DNA of 64,000 nucleotides from Rhipidocladum racemiflorum (taxonomy: Eukaryota > Streptophyta > Magnoliopsida > Poales > Poaceae). The stretch's first letter is position 1; the number at the start of each line of letters is the position of its first letter. This document shows positions 45,206-56,400 of the stretch, piece by piece. The position numbers were made by a program, and so were the translations under genes. Under the pieces are notes generated by a model, which was not told the DNA's origin, did no database searches, and worked only from the letters and a program-made list of their open reading frames with translations. Location of the stretch: positions 57,893,712 through 57,957,711 of the forward strand of contig CM070576.1 in the NCBI GenBank assembly GCA_036346355.1, written 5' to 3'.

Positions 45206-47931
45206 ATGGGTTGTGGGCTGTCGAGGCAGAAGGATACCGCCCGTCCGCGGAGGCGGCCGGGGAGCGTCGGCAATGTCGTCGTGTTCCTCCCGGGACTCCG
45301 GGTGCCGAGGAGCGTCGACTTCTGCCAATCGCTTGCCGGGCGCTTGGACACGCGCGTAGCGGAGAGGCTGTCGGCTCTGAGAGCGCGGGTCGTCGACATG
45401 GCAATGCAAGAATCGGCGGTGGCCCTGAAGCCGAGGCCAAAGACGGCGGCACGGCACGGTAGAGCATCTGAATTGCCGTCTGGTTTTGTCTGGACGTTGG
45501 AACTGACATTGGATTGGACATTTTGCTGCCTTTTGCAGGATCTAGTACTGCTAATCTCCTGCTGGCTCTGGAAGACTACTTGCCAGTTCTGCTAGGGTTG
45601 GTGAAGGAAGGTGAGCGATTGCTGAAACATGGTGGATTTGGTTATGTTGGTTCAAAATTCTGTTTTTTTTCTCTCTCATCGTTTCATTAAGCCTGCAAAA
45701 TGTGCAGATAGCGAGTTGAGGCACAAAGTGCAGTTTGTCTGGGCTAACCAAGAGGATGATGCTGAGGTATGTCCGAGTACTAAGCAACTGTGTCATATGT
45801 GCCAGGTTCTGTATGATACAGTTAGTTGTCAGCCCTTGGTTAGATCTAACAAGGTATTTTCAATTGCAGGAAACGGCCATGGCAGATGCATGGTATGAGG
45901 TGCTGTCCGTGCTGCATTTGATGGCCATGGTCTGCTTGTTGCAGGCCAACTCCCTGCTTCTTCCCAGGTCATATGGTGATGGTTATGCGCCAAGAGTTTC
46001 TGAAGGTAGTACAACTATAAACTGTACATCTGAGGTATCATGGTCTTATAAACTATGCTACCAGCAAGTTTATGCATTTAGATTATGTCATTGGAAAATG
46101 CTCATGACTTTTTATGCACTGATTTATTTGTGTCCGTAGTGTTTTGTGCTAACAAGGTGACATGCATTGCCAATGTATACAGAGAGCAGACGGGCCACTG
46201 TAGACGTTTTCCTGAAGGCAGCTGGCTACTTGGACTGCGCGATTCGACAAGTACTTCCACAGATACCATTAGAACTAAGGTTTTGTACTCTTGAGCAGCT
46301 TACTAAATAACGTTGAGACTTAAAATCTGGAAATGTCTATTCAAAATTTCCTGTTCAATGTATGAATTTCAGGAGACAGCTTCCAGTAGACTTGACTGAA
46401 GGAAATCTCAAGTCTCTCAGCCTGCAAACTCTGGGTCAGGTACTGTATACCTAACACATTTGATTCTAATTTTGGTGGCTAACTCCCCGAACATCGTTTA
46501 ATAATTCATATGAGCTAGTGCACAGAAGGCCATTCTTTTATAATCTGATGGCGTTTCAAACGGGCCAATTAGACTGGTGACACTGGTAAAAGTAGACTCA
46601 GGAGGATGCAAACAGGAACACATTTTCATGCACTCTATAATGTTTTTATTCGTTGTACAGCAGAACGAAACCTAGTAGTATTCTGTTTATCATGATTTCA
46701 TGATTATTGACTTGAACATTGTCAAATTTTTGTTAGACTATATCTGTTCCTACATATACCTTTTTCTGGTCATCTCATTCGATTTTGCTTTATAGTCAAT
46801 TGGTCACGAACATTGGCAATCTTCGTCCTACAGGGGGTTGACATGCAGCTTGGGTTAGCAATTGATAGCCCAAAGGCTACTCTAGCAGTAAAACGGCGCT
46901 TAGCTTGTGAGATGGTCAAATATTGGCACCAGGTTCAGGAGAGCATTCCAGAGCTTCCTGTGTCCGATGGATGGGGGAGAAAGCATATACTATTTGTCAA
47001 GTGGAAGTATGTTGAAGCAAAGGTGTGTTAGTTAGTTTAAACATTATTTTCCTGATGTTATCTTTGGTGTGTGAGCTACTTTAACCATTGTTTTCCTGGT
47101 GTGAACTACCTTCTTTTCAAATAGCAAACGTCTCGAATCCAAAAGGACCAACTGTTCTTCAGATTATAGAAATTTCGTCTGCAATGTACTAGGCTTATAA
47201 CCATCTAAACTGATCTTACTATACATTCTTTTATCAGGCTGCTGCATACTATTTCCACGGTTTGATTCTTGATGAGGGAAACACTGAGAAATCTCACGGA
47301 ATGGCAACAGCAGCCTTGCAAGCTTCGGAGGAATTTCTGAAAGAAAGCAGAAGGGCTTCTGAAGCCTTCCACGCAACTCCTCCAGCATCAAGGCATGACA
47401 TTTCCCCCCTAGTTTACTACTCATCACATATCGAGCGTTTGCTCTTTCCATTTTACACTTCTTTTACTCTTAGTCGTTAGTACAAAAAAAATTACCAAGA
47501 AACTGTTTGAGGAACAGCTATCGCTGCGCTGTGTAATAAGCTATATTCTTAAGCATACAAACTGAAGTCAGTACCTGCAACTTTGAAGGAGCCCCACTCC
47601 ATTTGGAACAGCTAAATATCTGTTCGACAAGATCCCAAAAGATGCTTCAAGCAAGGTCCGGATCAACCAGGACCTGTATACTCAAGAAATGTAAGAATTA
47701 CCATTAAAAACTACTCATGGCAAAATTTATTTAAAATTTAACTGTGTCTAGTGTTATACTAATTCCAGGGAACTGTGACCCCAAGAACTGACGTGTTATT
47801 TGTTTTGGGGAATCTGCAGGGTCATCGGAACACCACCTCCGTTGCCAGATTTCGCATTGGCCCTAAAACCTGACGACTATGATCTTCCTCCACTAGATCC
47901 ACTTTGGAACAAAGAAGACGGCCATCAGTAA
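45206..47931 (+). CDS. BRO1-domain protein (endosomal targeting BRO1-like), 10 exons, 412 aa
   Basis: Exons: 45206-45458, 45539-45610, 45708-45766, 45870-46005, 46183-46279, 46373-46439, 46834-47022, 47238-47392, 47592-47690, 47820-47931. They sum to 1239 nt and the frame is open to TAA. The product matches plant BRO1-like proteins: FLPGLRVPRSVDFC near the start, NLLLALEDYLPVLLGL, the core ETAMADAWYEVLSVLHLMAM, SPKATLAVKRRLACEMVKYW, KWKYVEAKAAAYYFHGLILD and the terminal LKPDDYDLPPLDP. Almost the whole chain is one BRO1 domain. BRO1 folds are curved helical modules that bind ESCRT-III or partners on endosomes. The start MGCG fits N-myristoylation at Gly2 with possible palmitoylation at Cys3, so membrane anchoring is likely. 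All introns are GT-AG except intron 8, which starts with GC (47393). Endosomal function is inferred from family. Confidence 0.92.
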
Positions 47932-48933
47932 AGAGTATATTCAGCAAATATGCTTTCTTCTGACGAAAGGCTCTGGTTCTGGTGAGAGAGCAAGAACCAG
48001 AATTCCGCCATGTCGAAGCCGAACATGGTACAGATGAAGTTTACAAAATATACAAAATTTGATGTCAACAAAAATGTAGCAAAGCCTGAAGATAATCTGA
48101 AGAGCATTTGTACAGGCGAATGTTCTTCTGATAATGGAAATGATGTTGTCAAAAGGTTTCCAATGTTAGCGTTAAAAAAACAGAGCTTCGTGATGGATCC
48201 TTTTGCTTAGGATATCCTGACATGCGCCAATGGCTTAGGATTTGCCTTTTTTGGTAAATTCTGAGCACTACCGCAATAACTTCGCCAAATTCGATATTGC
48301 TTCAAGAACTATATCATTTATAGCATCTTCAGTGTTTGAGATGAAAGCTGGCAAGGCAAAATTTGCAATAACATGGAGCAAATCGCTTGCCTACTGTTGT
48401 CGACAAATGTTGCAAGCTCCAAAGCAAACACTGCCTTTTCGTTATCAGTTACCAGATTAGTTCCATACAATAGCTGCTTGGCAAATTTCATTGGTATTTA
48501 TGTGATCAATTCCATAGCTGGAGTTTACAACTTATACGAACTAGGTACAATAAACATATAAAATCATCCAATCAACCCGATATATAATGGGCCAAAGAAG
48601 CATCACAGTCAATCTTCCATTCATTCAAATAGTATACCACTAAAAAAACTAAGCAAACCATTTCATGGCATATTTTAGGATGGTTGAAGAGAGTACACAT
48701 AAACAACAGGCTGGTTTATCAGTGAAGTATAGTTAATGGTTCGGCCATAAATATGAGAAGGCCTTTCTATTTAATCGCTGATGACAACATAAAAAAGAAG
48801 AAAAAAAGAAATGAAGCAACAAAGAGTCAAGCCTCTCTCAAACATAACCTTGAACAATAATAGAAACTATTTTGTTTTTTAAAAAATCCCTATCAGAGCT
48901 CGGGATCAGCTTCAGTAGTTGCTACTCATCATT
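47932..48933 (+). other. BRO1 gene 3' region and intergenic DNA
   Basis: The transcript end is not marked by a clear AATAAA close to the stop; aataaaca occurs at 48549. Open frames here (for example 48010-48210) lack family resemblance and are probably untranslated or intergenic sequence. Confidence 0.4.
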
Positions 48934-49232
48934 GGCAACATATCCTGTGCAACTAAGTTTCCGGTACAATCATCGTGCAACTGAACTACTAAATATCGTA
49001 AAAAATTCTGAAAAAAATTGTAGATATACTCTTGAACATACTCTTAAAATTGATAGAATTTTGATAGAATTTGTAACTCTCAATATATAATGAATTTGAA
49101 CTTGCAATTTTATACAGAGGTGGAGTATGTTCAAGAGTACATCTACAAATTTTTTCAGAATTTTTCACGATATTTGGTAGTTCAGTTGCACGATGATTGC
49201 ACCGGAAACTTAATTGCACAGGATATGTTGCC
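48934..49232. mobile_element. Mutator-like MITE with 9-bp target duplication (299 bp)
   Basis: The arms, starting ggcaacatatcctgtgcaac, are complementary over about 115 bp with few mismatches (for example ttcagttgcacgatgattg and its complement). It is flanked by ctcatcatt (48925-48933 and 49233-49241), a perfect 9-bp duplication as made by Mutator-like transposases. No coding. It would form a near-perfect hairpin in RNA and lies between two convergent genes. Confidence 0.92.
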
Positions 49233-49241
49233 CTCATCATT

Positions 49242-49514
49242 TGCCATAGCAATTATACAGATTTCCGTACTTATTATCTCTTCAACATGTGACTCAGACC
49301 AAAAGTGGCAGCCTCCACTTCTGTTAGTCATACATATTTGCATGAGCAGCGAAAATTTGATCTTGGAACATAAAATTCCAATCAAGTTTATATGATATGA
49401 ATAAGTTAGAGAGAGTCAGAGATGTTCAAATAGTTACCTCTTCTCTAATCGTTCAGCGGATGCATATAAATTCATGATGTTTGAATTTCATTAAATGGTA
49501 TCCCTGCATATCAT
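49242..49514. other. Short intergenic / 3' region of the carrier gene
   Basis: Lies downstream of the carrier stop codon on the reverse strand and probably holds its 3' untranslated region. Nothing else seen. Confidence 0.5.
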
Positions 49515-52500
49515 CTAAACGATGTAATCTACAGCTAAATAGTAGGACCCAACAAGTACAAAAGATGCGATTCCACTACGGGCCATCCGTAGCCCAATGC
49601 CACGGAACAGAACATTCCTATCAGCAGGTGATATTCCTGTCTTTCTCTCTATCCACATTCCCGGTGCTTTCCATTTAAGAAACTTCCTCTCCATTGCAAT
49701 ATACTGGGAAAAAAGTGAGAACAAATAAGTGCATTTCCAAATAGGAAAGAATGTGAATTCAAGTTTAAAGGCAGTGAACTACAAAATTACATACGTTTAA
49801 AGGATAGACCATTTAAAGTAGGGACAAGCCCATACCTTAGGTATAACAATGCATTGTGAACGACTTTGGGCAGTATCAAACGTATGTGAAGCAGCAGCTG
49901 CTACAACTCCAGAAAAGCCTGCAGCAAGACTAGAGGCGAAAGGGGATACAGGGCCTGCTTCTTCTAGTTTTCTGAGAAGAGCAAATGTGAAGGCACCGAG
50001 AAAATCAGTCATAACATTATCCTATCTTTGTTTTCCAAATCAAATATACTAGCATGTTTCCATTACCTGGGTTCGGGGTTCATATTAACAGCCCTCCAAG
50101 TAAGCATCGCTGTGTGTATGAATTGCCAAGTTGAAAAGAACATTCCACCAAAGACACAGTCTCGGGCTATCCCTGGTCTAAGCCCTCTCCATAGAGCACC
50201 CCATCCTTCAAGCGATATCACTCTAGAAGGCACCTGAACGTCACAGGGTAACGGGGGCTTCCCAGAACCAGTCAGCATCCACGGGTGCTGTTTCAGGGCA
50301 CCAATCATGTCAGGATGCTTTGGGGAAAGATTGGACAAAAGGTTGACAGTGCTGTTCCATACTCTAATGTCAGGGACATAACCAGGTAATAGTTTGGAAA
50401 GCAGTGGAAATGACTCCTGTGTAATATTAGCAGGGCCCATAGCTTTCAAAGTTATTGCAGAACCAACTTGGTTCCGAAGTTTCAGAAGTTCAAATGGTGT
50501 ACACATAACAGCCTCTACAGCACCAGCAGTTATGCCAGCCAACATAGCCTCAGAATAATAAACATATTTATCCTCCCTTCCATCTGCCAACAGATATACA
50601 AAACATTGATCATTTGTCATCAATGTTCTAATAACAGTAAATAGTGAGCGAACGGTCACCCCATATTTTAGTGTTTATACAGTAAGCGGCCATGCAAACG
50701 GTTTTGTAAACGATTTTACTATATAAAATTCAGAGAAATATATAAATATGTTTGCAGTAACAAAATAAGCATCTAATCTATCTTCTTTCAAGCATATAGA
50801 ATGGAACTACTAGGCTATCAAGTATCAACAATTGTCCGCAGCGGTGACATGAAGAAAGAAGGTGCCATGATGTTAATGTAATTAAAAAATCATAATTGAA
50901 TGAATGAACAGCTCAAGTGGCATTGAAAAGCAAAGCTAACATTCACTCATGTACGTCATAATGTTCCATGTCATATGGCACTATTAAAACTTTACCCACA
51001 TAAACAACCCAAAAACGGTCCTGTTAAATGTTAATAGCTGTTAAACTGAATAAACGGCCCGATAAAATGGGCAAACCTTGAAATGTCCATAAATGTAACG
51101 GGCAAGGGACATTTACCGTTTTCATGGCCATTTACAAGGCCTTAACGGCCTTTATTTAGAACACTGTTTGTCATATTTCACCACCACGTGGAGCAATGGG
51201 GAATTAAATTGGTTAAGGGTAACCAGTAATCCAGTATTTGATATGATATTCCATACATAAAAAAACTTATGTCATTATAGGTAGATTAGATCATCAGAAA
51301 GTACTTTGAACTATCGGAAAAGGAATACAGTTCAAAGTGATCTGCTGATAGCTGTACTGCATAGCAGCCAAAATTCGAACCACAACAGTACTTCGGTGGG
51401 ACCAGTAATTAAACAGTTTTTGCAAATTGTTTCCTTTAACAAAACAAGGACTCTCTAGTCACTCTGCAATAGGGGAGAATGATAACAGGCAAGCATATGA
51501 GGGAATATGGCAGATAAGTCAAACAAGCTTATATTAAATACATGTATAGTTTGCTTACGGGTGCAAATTAAAGGTGCCAACAAAATTGATATAAAGCAGA
51601 TCACACTAAGCAATCAATTTTTTTTTTTTTTTTTTTTTTTGGGGGGGGGGGGGAGGTATGTATGTACCTTTATAGAAAGCTGTTAAAATCTCATAGGTCC
51701 CAAAACGTGCTCCCAACCCAGGGAGTCTACCCAATATTGACCATCCAAGGCCACTGTAAAGACCTAAAAATCATATAACGATTTTAAAGAATAATAATTT
51801 CATACCCGAAGTAACATATAGGTGATAAGAAGCCATCATAAAGGAAATAGAAAAGTAAATCTCAGGATCCACATAATTCCTCCATACATTTCTCAATCAG
51901 GAAAGTTTACATGTAAAGGGCACCTAAACAAATTGTGGGAAATTTTTTTGGTATGGCCTGATACTTTAGCACCACACCAGAATTCAACCAATAAACAGCA
52001 AGGTTCTGGACCTTGTAAAAGTTGGGAGAGTTTTTTTAGAAGCACGGGGAAAAACCCTGGCTCCATGGTATTATAAACTAAACCATGTTCAACATTCAGC
52101 AATTCGAAAGCACGGGTAAAACACAGAGGTGGAGACTACATGGCATCATCCCTAACACCCAAAACTATTAACCAAACATAATAGGAACTTGGATGAGTTC
52201 TCTGAACACAAAATATGGACTCCAAGTGGATACACTCTTAATATAGGAAGTGTACAGAACCCAATATGACCACATTTGCAATAACTTCTATCACTCTTTT
52301 TTATATCTAGTAACTTTGTCAGCTCCCAAATTACAGGGTATGATAGGGCACTGCGGATAATATCAATTTTCCAGTAGACAAAGATGCAGAAGCATGCACA
52401 CACACAGCAACATCCGGAAGGTACAATGGATGGTTGGATGGCAACCTGAGAAGACCCAAAACTAACCGCAAAACCGAAACCTGCAATGAACCCCAGTAAA

Positions 52501-52986
52501 CACTACTGGTCCTAATCTGGCAACTCAACATCACAATCCTCTTGTCACCAATCGTTCGTAGGTCTCGGTATCAATACATATCAAGTTGCAACCAGCCAAC
52601 CACCCTAATCTCATTTCACAGTACCACCACCGAACAAGAAAGATCTCTACTGGCCTAGCATCTAGGCAAGCAACCAAACCTGCCGGGCCCGAGGCGGACA
52701 TGAGCCGGTCCACCACCTGGCGGAGCGCCATCTTCTGCTTCGGCCCCGTCGCGCTCAACTGCACACGCAGAAAACAAAAAACACCGCCCAAAAACCAAAT
52801 CAAACCCTGATAAAAGACCAGTACATCAACCGGAGAATCTGAGGGGAGCCGGGCGCTCGCCTGGAGGAGGGTCTTGACGGTGTCGAGGGGGTGGACGGCG
52901 ACCGCGGAGGCGCTGATCGCCGCGGCGCCGGCGGCCGCGTGGCCCACGAACACGCTGTCGCCCAGCGGCTTGCCGCCTCCAACCAT
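49515..52986 (-). CDS. Mitochondrial carrier (SLC25) family protein, 6 exons, 380 aa
   Basis: Exons on the reverse strand: 52986-52861, 52758-52680, 51763-51668, 50583-50067, 49971-49836, 49703-49515. They sum to 1143 nt with an open frame ending in TAG. Carrier signatures: HPLDTVKT (residues 32-39, the PxDxxK motif), TPFELLK (129-135, PxExxK) and a weaker third repeat, SHTFDTAQ (301-308), in which Pro is replaced by Thr. Three repeat families normally total about 300 residues. The extra length is a roughly 100-residue insert in repeat 2 (residues 140-235, including ISKLLPGY-like and HPWMLTGSGKPPL text), a feature of one plant-specific carrier subgroup whose substrate is not known to me. An inner-membrane location is expected. 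The start is the ATG at 52986; upstream in-frame codons lack an ATG. Intron 1 appears to begin with GC (CAG|GCGAGC). MIA40 is divergent 418 bp away. Confidence 0.9.
50669..51166. mobile_element. Probable hAT-like MITE in carrier intron 3
   Basis: The left end tagtgtttatacagtaagcg resembles the complement of the right end cggcctttatttagaacactg. Both sides contain aaacggt / accgttt motifs. The target duplication is not clear, so the borders are tentative. It lies in the 1084-bp intron of the carrier gene. Confidence 0.45.
51618..51653. repeat. Homopolymer pair (T)23(G)13
   Basis: 23 T followed directly by 13 G. On the carrier strand this is a C run followed by an A run, starting 15 bp inside intron 3 after the exon-3 donor. 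Likely length-variable and prone to sequencing error. Confidence 0.9.
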
Positions 52987-53404
52987 CGCGGCGGACCGGA
53001 AGAACAACCACCCCGAATGGCGAAGCTGAGGTTTAGGGAAGGTGAGAGACAAGTCGGGTGAAGCGGCCGCCACTCACGCAGGGAGGCGGCCCATCTCGCG
53101 CGTGACGACGGCCCAGCCCAAACGTCGCTTCGACACGAGATGCAGGCTCGTGGACGAGTGAACCTGGCCCTTCCGACGCGCGAATCTTCACGCGATCGGA
53201 CGGATGAGAAACACTAAGGGGAGTGTAACTCGGGTCCAAACTTGCTTCCAACGTTGTGGTGGTGCCTAGTTTAGAGTTTAGACGCCGGCCGCCCCTCCGA
53301 CTTGACCAGCTCACACGCTGCCGGTTGCTCTCGCCGACTCGCGCGGACCAGGAGGAGCAAGACGAGGGTGGCCGCCGCCTGATCCTGCTCTAGGTAAGCC
53401 CTCG
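52987..53404. promoter_or_regulatory. Candidate bidirectional promoter, carrier (-) and MIA40 (+)
   Basis: Only 418 bp separate the two ATGs. The interval is GC-rich, has no clear TATA box, and contains ggcccat (53088-53094) and ggcccag (53110-53116). These are TGGGCC/T site-II-type elements, common in plant promoters of mitochondrial and other housekeeping genes. Both neighbours encode mitochondrial proteins. Shared control is inference. Confidence 0.6.
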
Positions 53405-56400
53405 ATGGGCCAAGGTCAGATCCAGCCCGCCCCGGCGGTGGACGAGCCTTCTCCGCCTGCCGACGAGCCATCGCCGTCGCCGTCTCCCGCCGCGGCGTCC
53501 TCCTCCCTCGAGGCGCTCGCCGCAGGTATGTGTCAAACTCTGAATCTTATGAGTCGGTGGCGGTTTCCTCGTATTCTCGTTCTTCCGGTAAACCCACGGT
53601 ATGTAGTTCTTCCAGTAAACCCTCGGGTTTGGGAAGCATTGATGGAAGTGGAGCTCTAGGGCCGCCAGTGTTACAAATAGTTTTGGGTAGCCAGTAATGT
53701 ATGGTCCTAGACTTCATCCTAGTGCGGCACTTGGAGGATGGGATTATTCCTGTGATTCTCCAGTATGTGATAGTGCAGACCTTGGAAAGTTGCACTGGAT
53801 GGTGAATTGGTGATATCTTCCGATCCTAGAGTGTGTGCATTCATCCCGAAATTGAGGCAGTCTTTTAGTGCCATGTAAGTGATGTGGTAAGGCTAATAAC
53901 AACCCGGGCCTGAGGAGCCACCAAGCTTCTAAGCCACCAATGTTGGCCCAAAACGACTAGGCTGAGCTCCAAGCTCTCTCAAAAATTACTGCAATGTCCG
54001 GAGTGTTAAGAATGCTGTTAGCAGACTACCCAGTCAATAGGCTAGTGGGTGCGTTAGTGTTAGTTAGCCTTAGCGCGAGTCTTATGGATCTAGCTTCTGT
54101 TGTAACCACTCTCCTGACTTTGCTGCTTGTAAAACTCTGTAGCCGATACGGCAACATTCTACTTAATACCCAGGCTAAGGAATAGAGGGTGTGGAGTTCC
54201 CTCACATTTGTGCATTCGCTTGAGTTTCTTTACATGGTATCAGAGCATCAAGCGAATTCACAAGATGTCTGTCGATAGCTCTACATCTTCCCAAACCGCT
54301 TCCGCCACAAATTCTACTTCAGCAGGCCTTCTTCCTACACCCTCGTTTGGCCACCTTATCAACCTGAAGTTGAATAGCGATAACTATCTGCTATGGAAAG
54401 CTCAGCTACTGCCTTACCTGCGCAGTCAGCTTCTCATGGGCTACGTCGATGGTTCCATGGCTGCCGGAACCCACCATCGCCGAGGCGACAGATCTCGACG
54501 GCGACAGTTCCCAACCCAAGATATCGCACTTGGATGCAAAGATGGCCAAATGGTCTTGAGTACTATTCTCTCCTCTCTCCACGATTTACTCTCCAGGTTA
54601 TGTCATATACCATCGCCATGACGTCTGGGTAGCTTTAGAACGCATGTTCGCATCCCAATCCAGAGCCAAAATCATGCAGGTCCGAATGCAATTAGCCACC
54701 ATTCAGAAAAAGGATCTTCCTGCCTCTGCATATTTCCACAAAGTGAAATCCCTAGCCGACACTCTCTCAGCTGCAGGACAGCCCCTGCGGACTGAAGAAA
54801 TCATCTCTTACCTTTTGGCCGGCTTGGATCCTAGCTATGACCCATTGGTCACCTCTGTGACTACCAGAGCCGAAGCCATGGACTTGAATGATATCTTTGC
54901 CCATCTCCTCAGTTATGAGATGCGACAAGATCATCATAACACTTCTGTGCAGATCTCAATGCCATCGGCTAACATAGCACACAAGGGAAACAGAGGCGGA
55001 GGAAGTCGCGGCCGCGGCCGCGGCCGTGGTAGGCAATCCTTCCAAGGAAACAACAATCCTGGACGTGGAGGTGGACAATCCTTCATGTCAAACACAGGAG
55101 GCAATAGACCTGTGTGTCAGGTCTGTGGAAAAGCAGGACACGTCGCATTGAGATGTTACCACCGTTTTGATCACTCATACCAAGCTGAAGAACCCAAGGT
55201 GGCTGCTGCTGTCAATAACTCGTCATACGACATCGATCCAAATTGGTACGTGGATTCGGGTGCCACAGATCATATCACCAGCGAGCTTGATAAACTGAAT
55301 GTCAAGGAGAAGTATGCAGGCAAGGATCAGATCCATACAGCCAGTGGCTCAGGTATGGCAATCAAGCACATTGGTCATTCCATTCTTACAACTGGTAGCA
55401 AATCTTTACATCTGAAAAATGTCCTCCATGTTCCTTCCACTGCTCGAAATCTCATGTCTGTGCAACGTTTAGCTCAAGATAATGATGTGTTTCTAGAATT
55501 CCACCCTAATTGCTTTCTTGTTAAGCGTCAGGACACGAAGGAAATTCTACTTAAAGGTGACTGCAAGGGGGGTCTGTATGTCATCCCATCCAGCCAAAAT
55601 CCCTCACCAAAACTTGCCTTCCACAGTTCGAAGATCTCCTCTGAAGTTTGGCACCGGCGACTTGGGCATCCATCCTCTACTACCGTTCAGCATGTTCTAC
55701 AAAATAACCATTTGCCTTTTGTTTCATCTCCAAATAATGGTGTCTGTAATGCTTGCCTATTAGGCAAAAGCCATCAACTCCCTTTTCCTATTTCCACAAT
55801 CCCATACGTAACCTCTTCAACTTATTTCTTCAGATGTTTGGGGCCCTGCCCGCAAATCTGCAAATGGAAATAAATTTTACGTAAGCTTTGTTGATCACTT
55901 TAGTAGATTCACATGGATGTTTCCTCTCCAAAGTAAAGCTGATGTGTTGAAAACTTTTCTCCAGTTTCAGCAGCATGTTGAACGTGCTCTAAACCGAAAA
56001 ATCATTGCCATACAGAGTGACTGGGGAGGAGAGTACCAAAAACTCAATTCCTATCTCACCAGCCAAGGCATTAGTCACCAAGTATCTTGTCCACACACTC
56101 ATCAGCAAAACGGAATAGTTGAACGGAAGCACCGCCACATCGTAGAAACTGGACTCGCACTTTTAGCTCACGCCTCAGTCCCTCTACGTTTTTGGGATGA
56201 CGCCTTTGCCACTGCTTGTTTCCTTATAAATCGTCTCCCCAGTCATGTGATCAACAATCAAACACCTCTTGAGCGCCTCTTCTCAACTAAACCCGACTAC
56301 AATTTCCTAAGAACGTTTGGTTGTGCCTGCTGGCCACACCTCCGAGCCTATAATGCCCACAAACTAGATTTTCGCTCAAAGTTGTGTGTTTTCTTAGGCT

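Noticed and set aside
48010..48210. Small open frame after the BRO1 gene
   Set aside because: No family resemblance, lies in the probable 3' untranslated region.
52987..53073. Upstream extension of the carrier protein to position 53073
   Set aside because: The upstream codon is GTG, not ATG. The ATG at 52986 is the first good start, and the text before it looks like leader.
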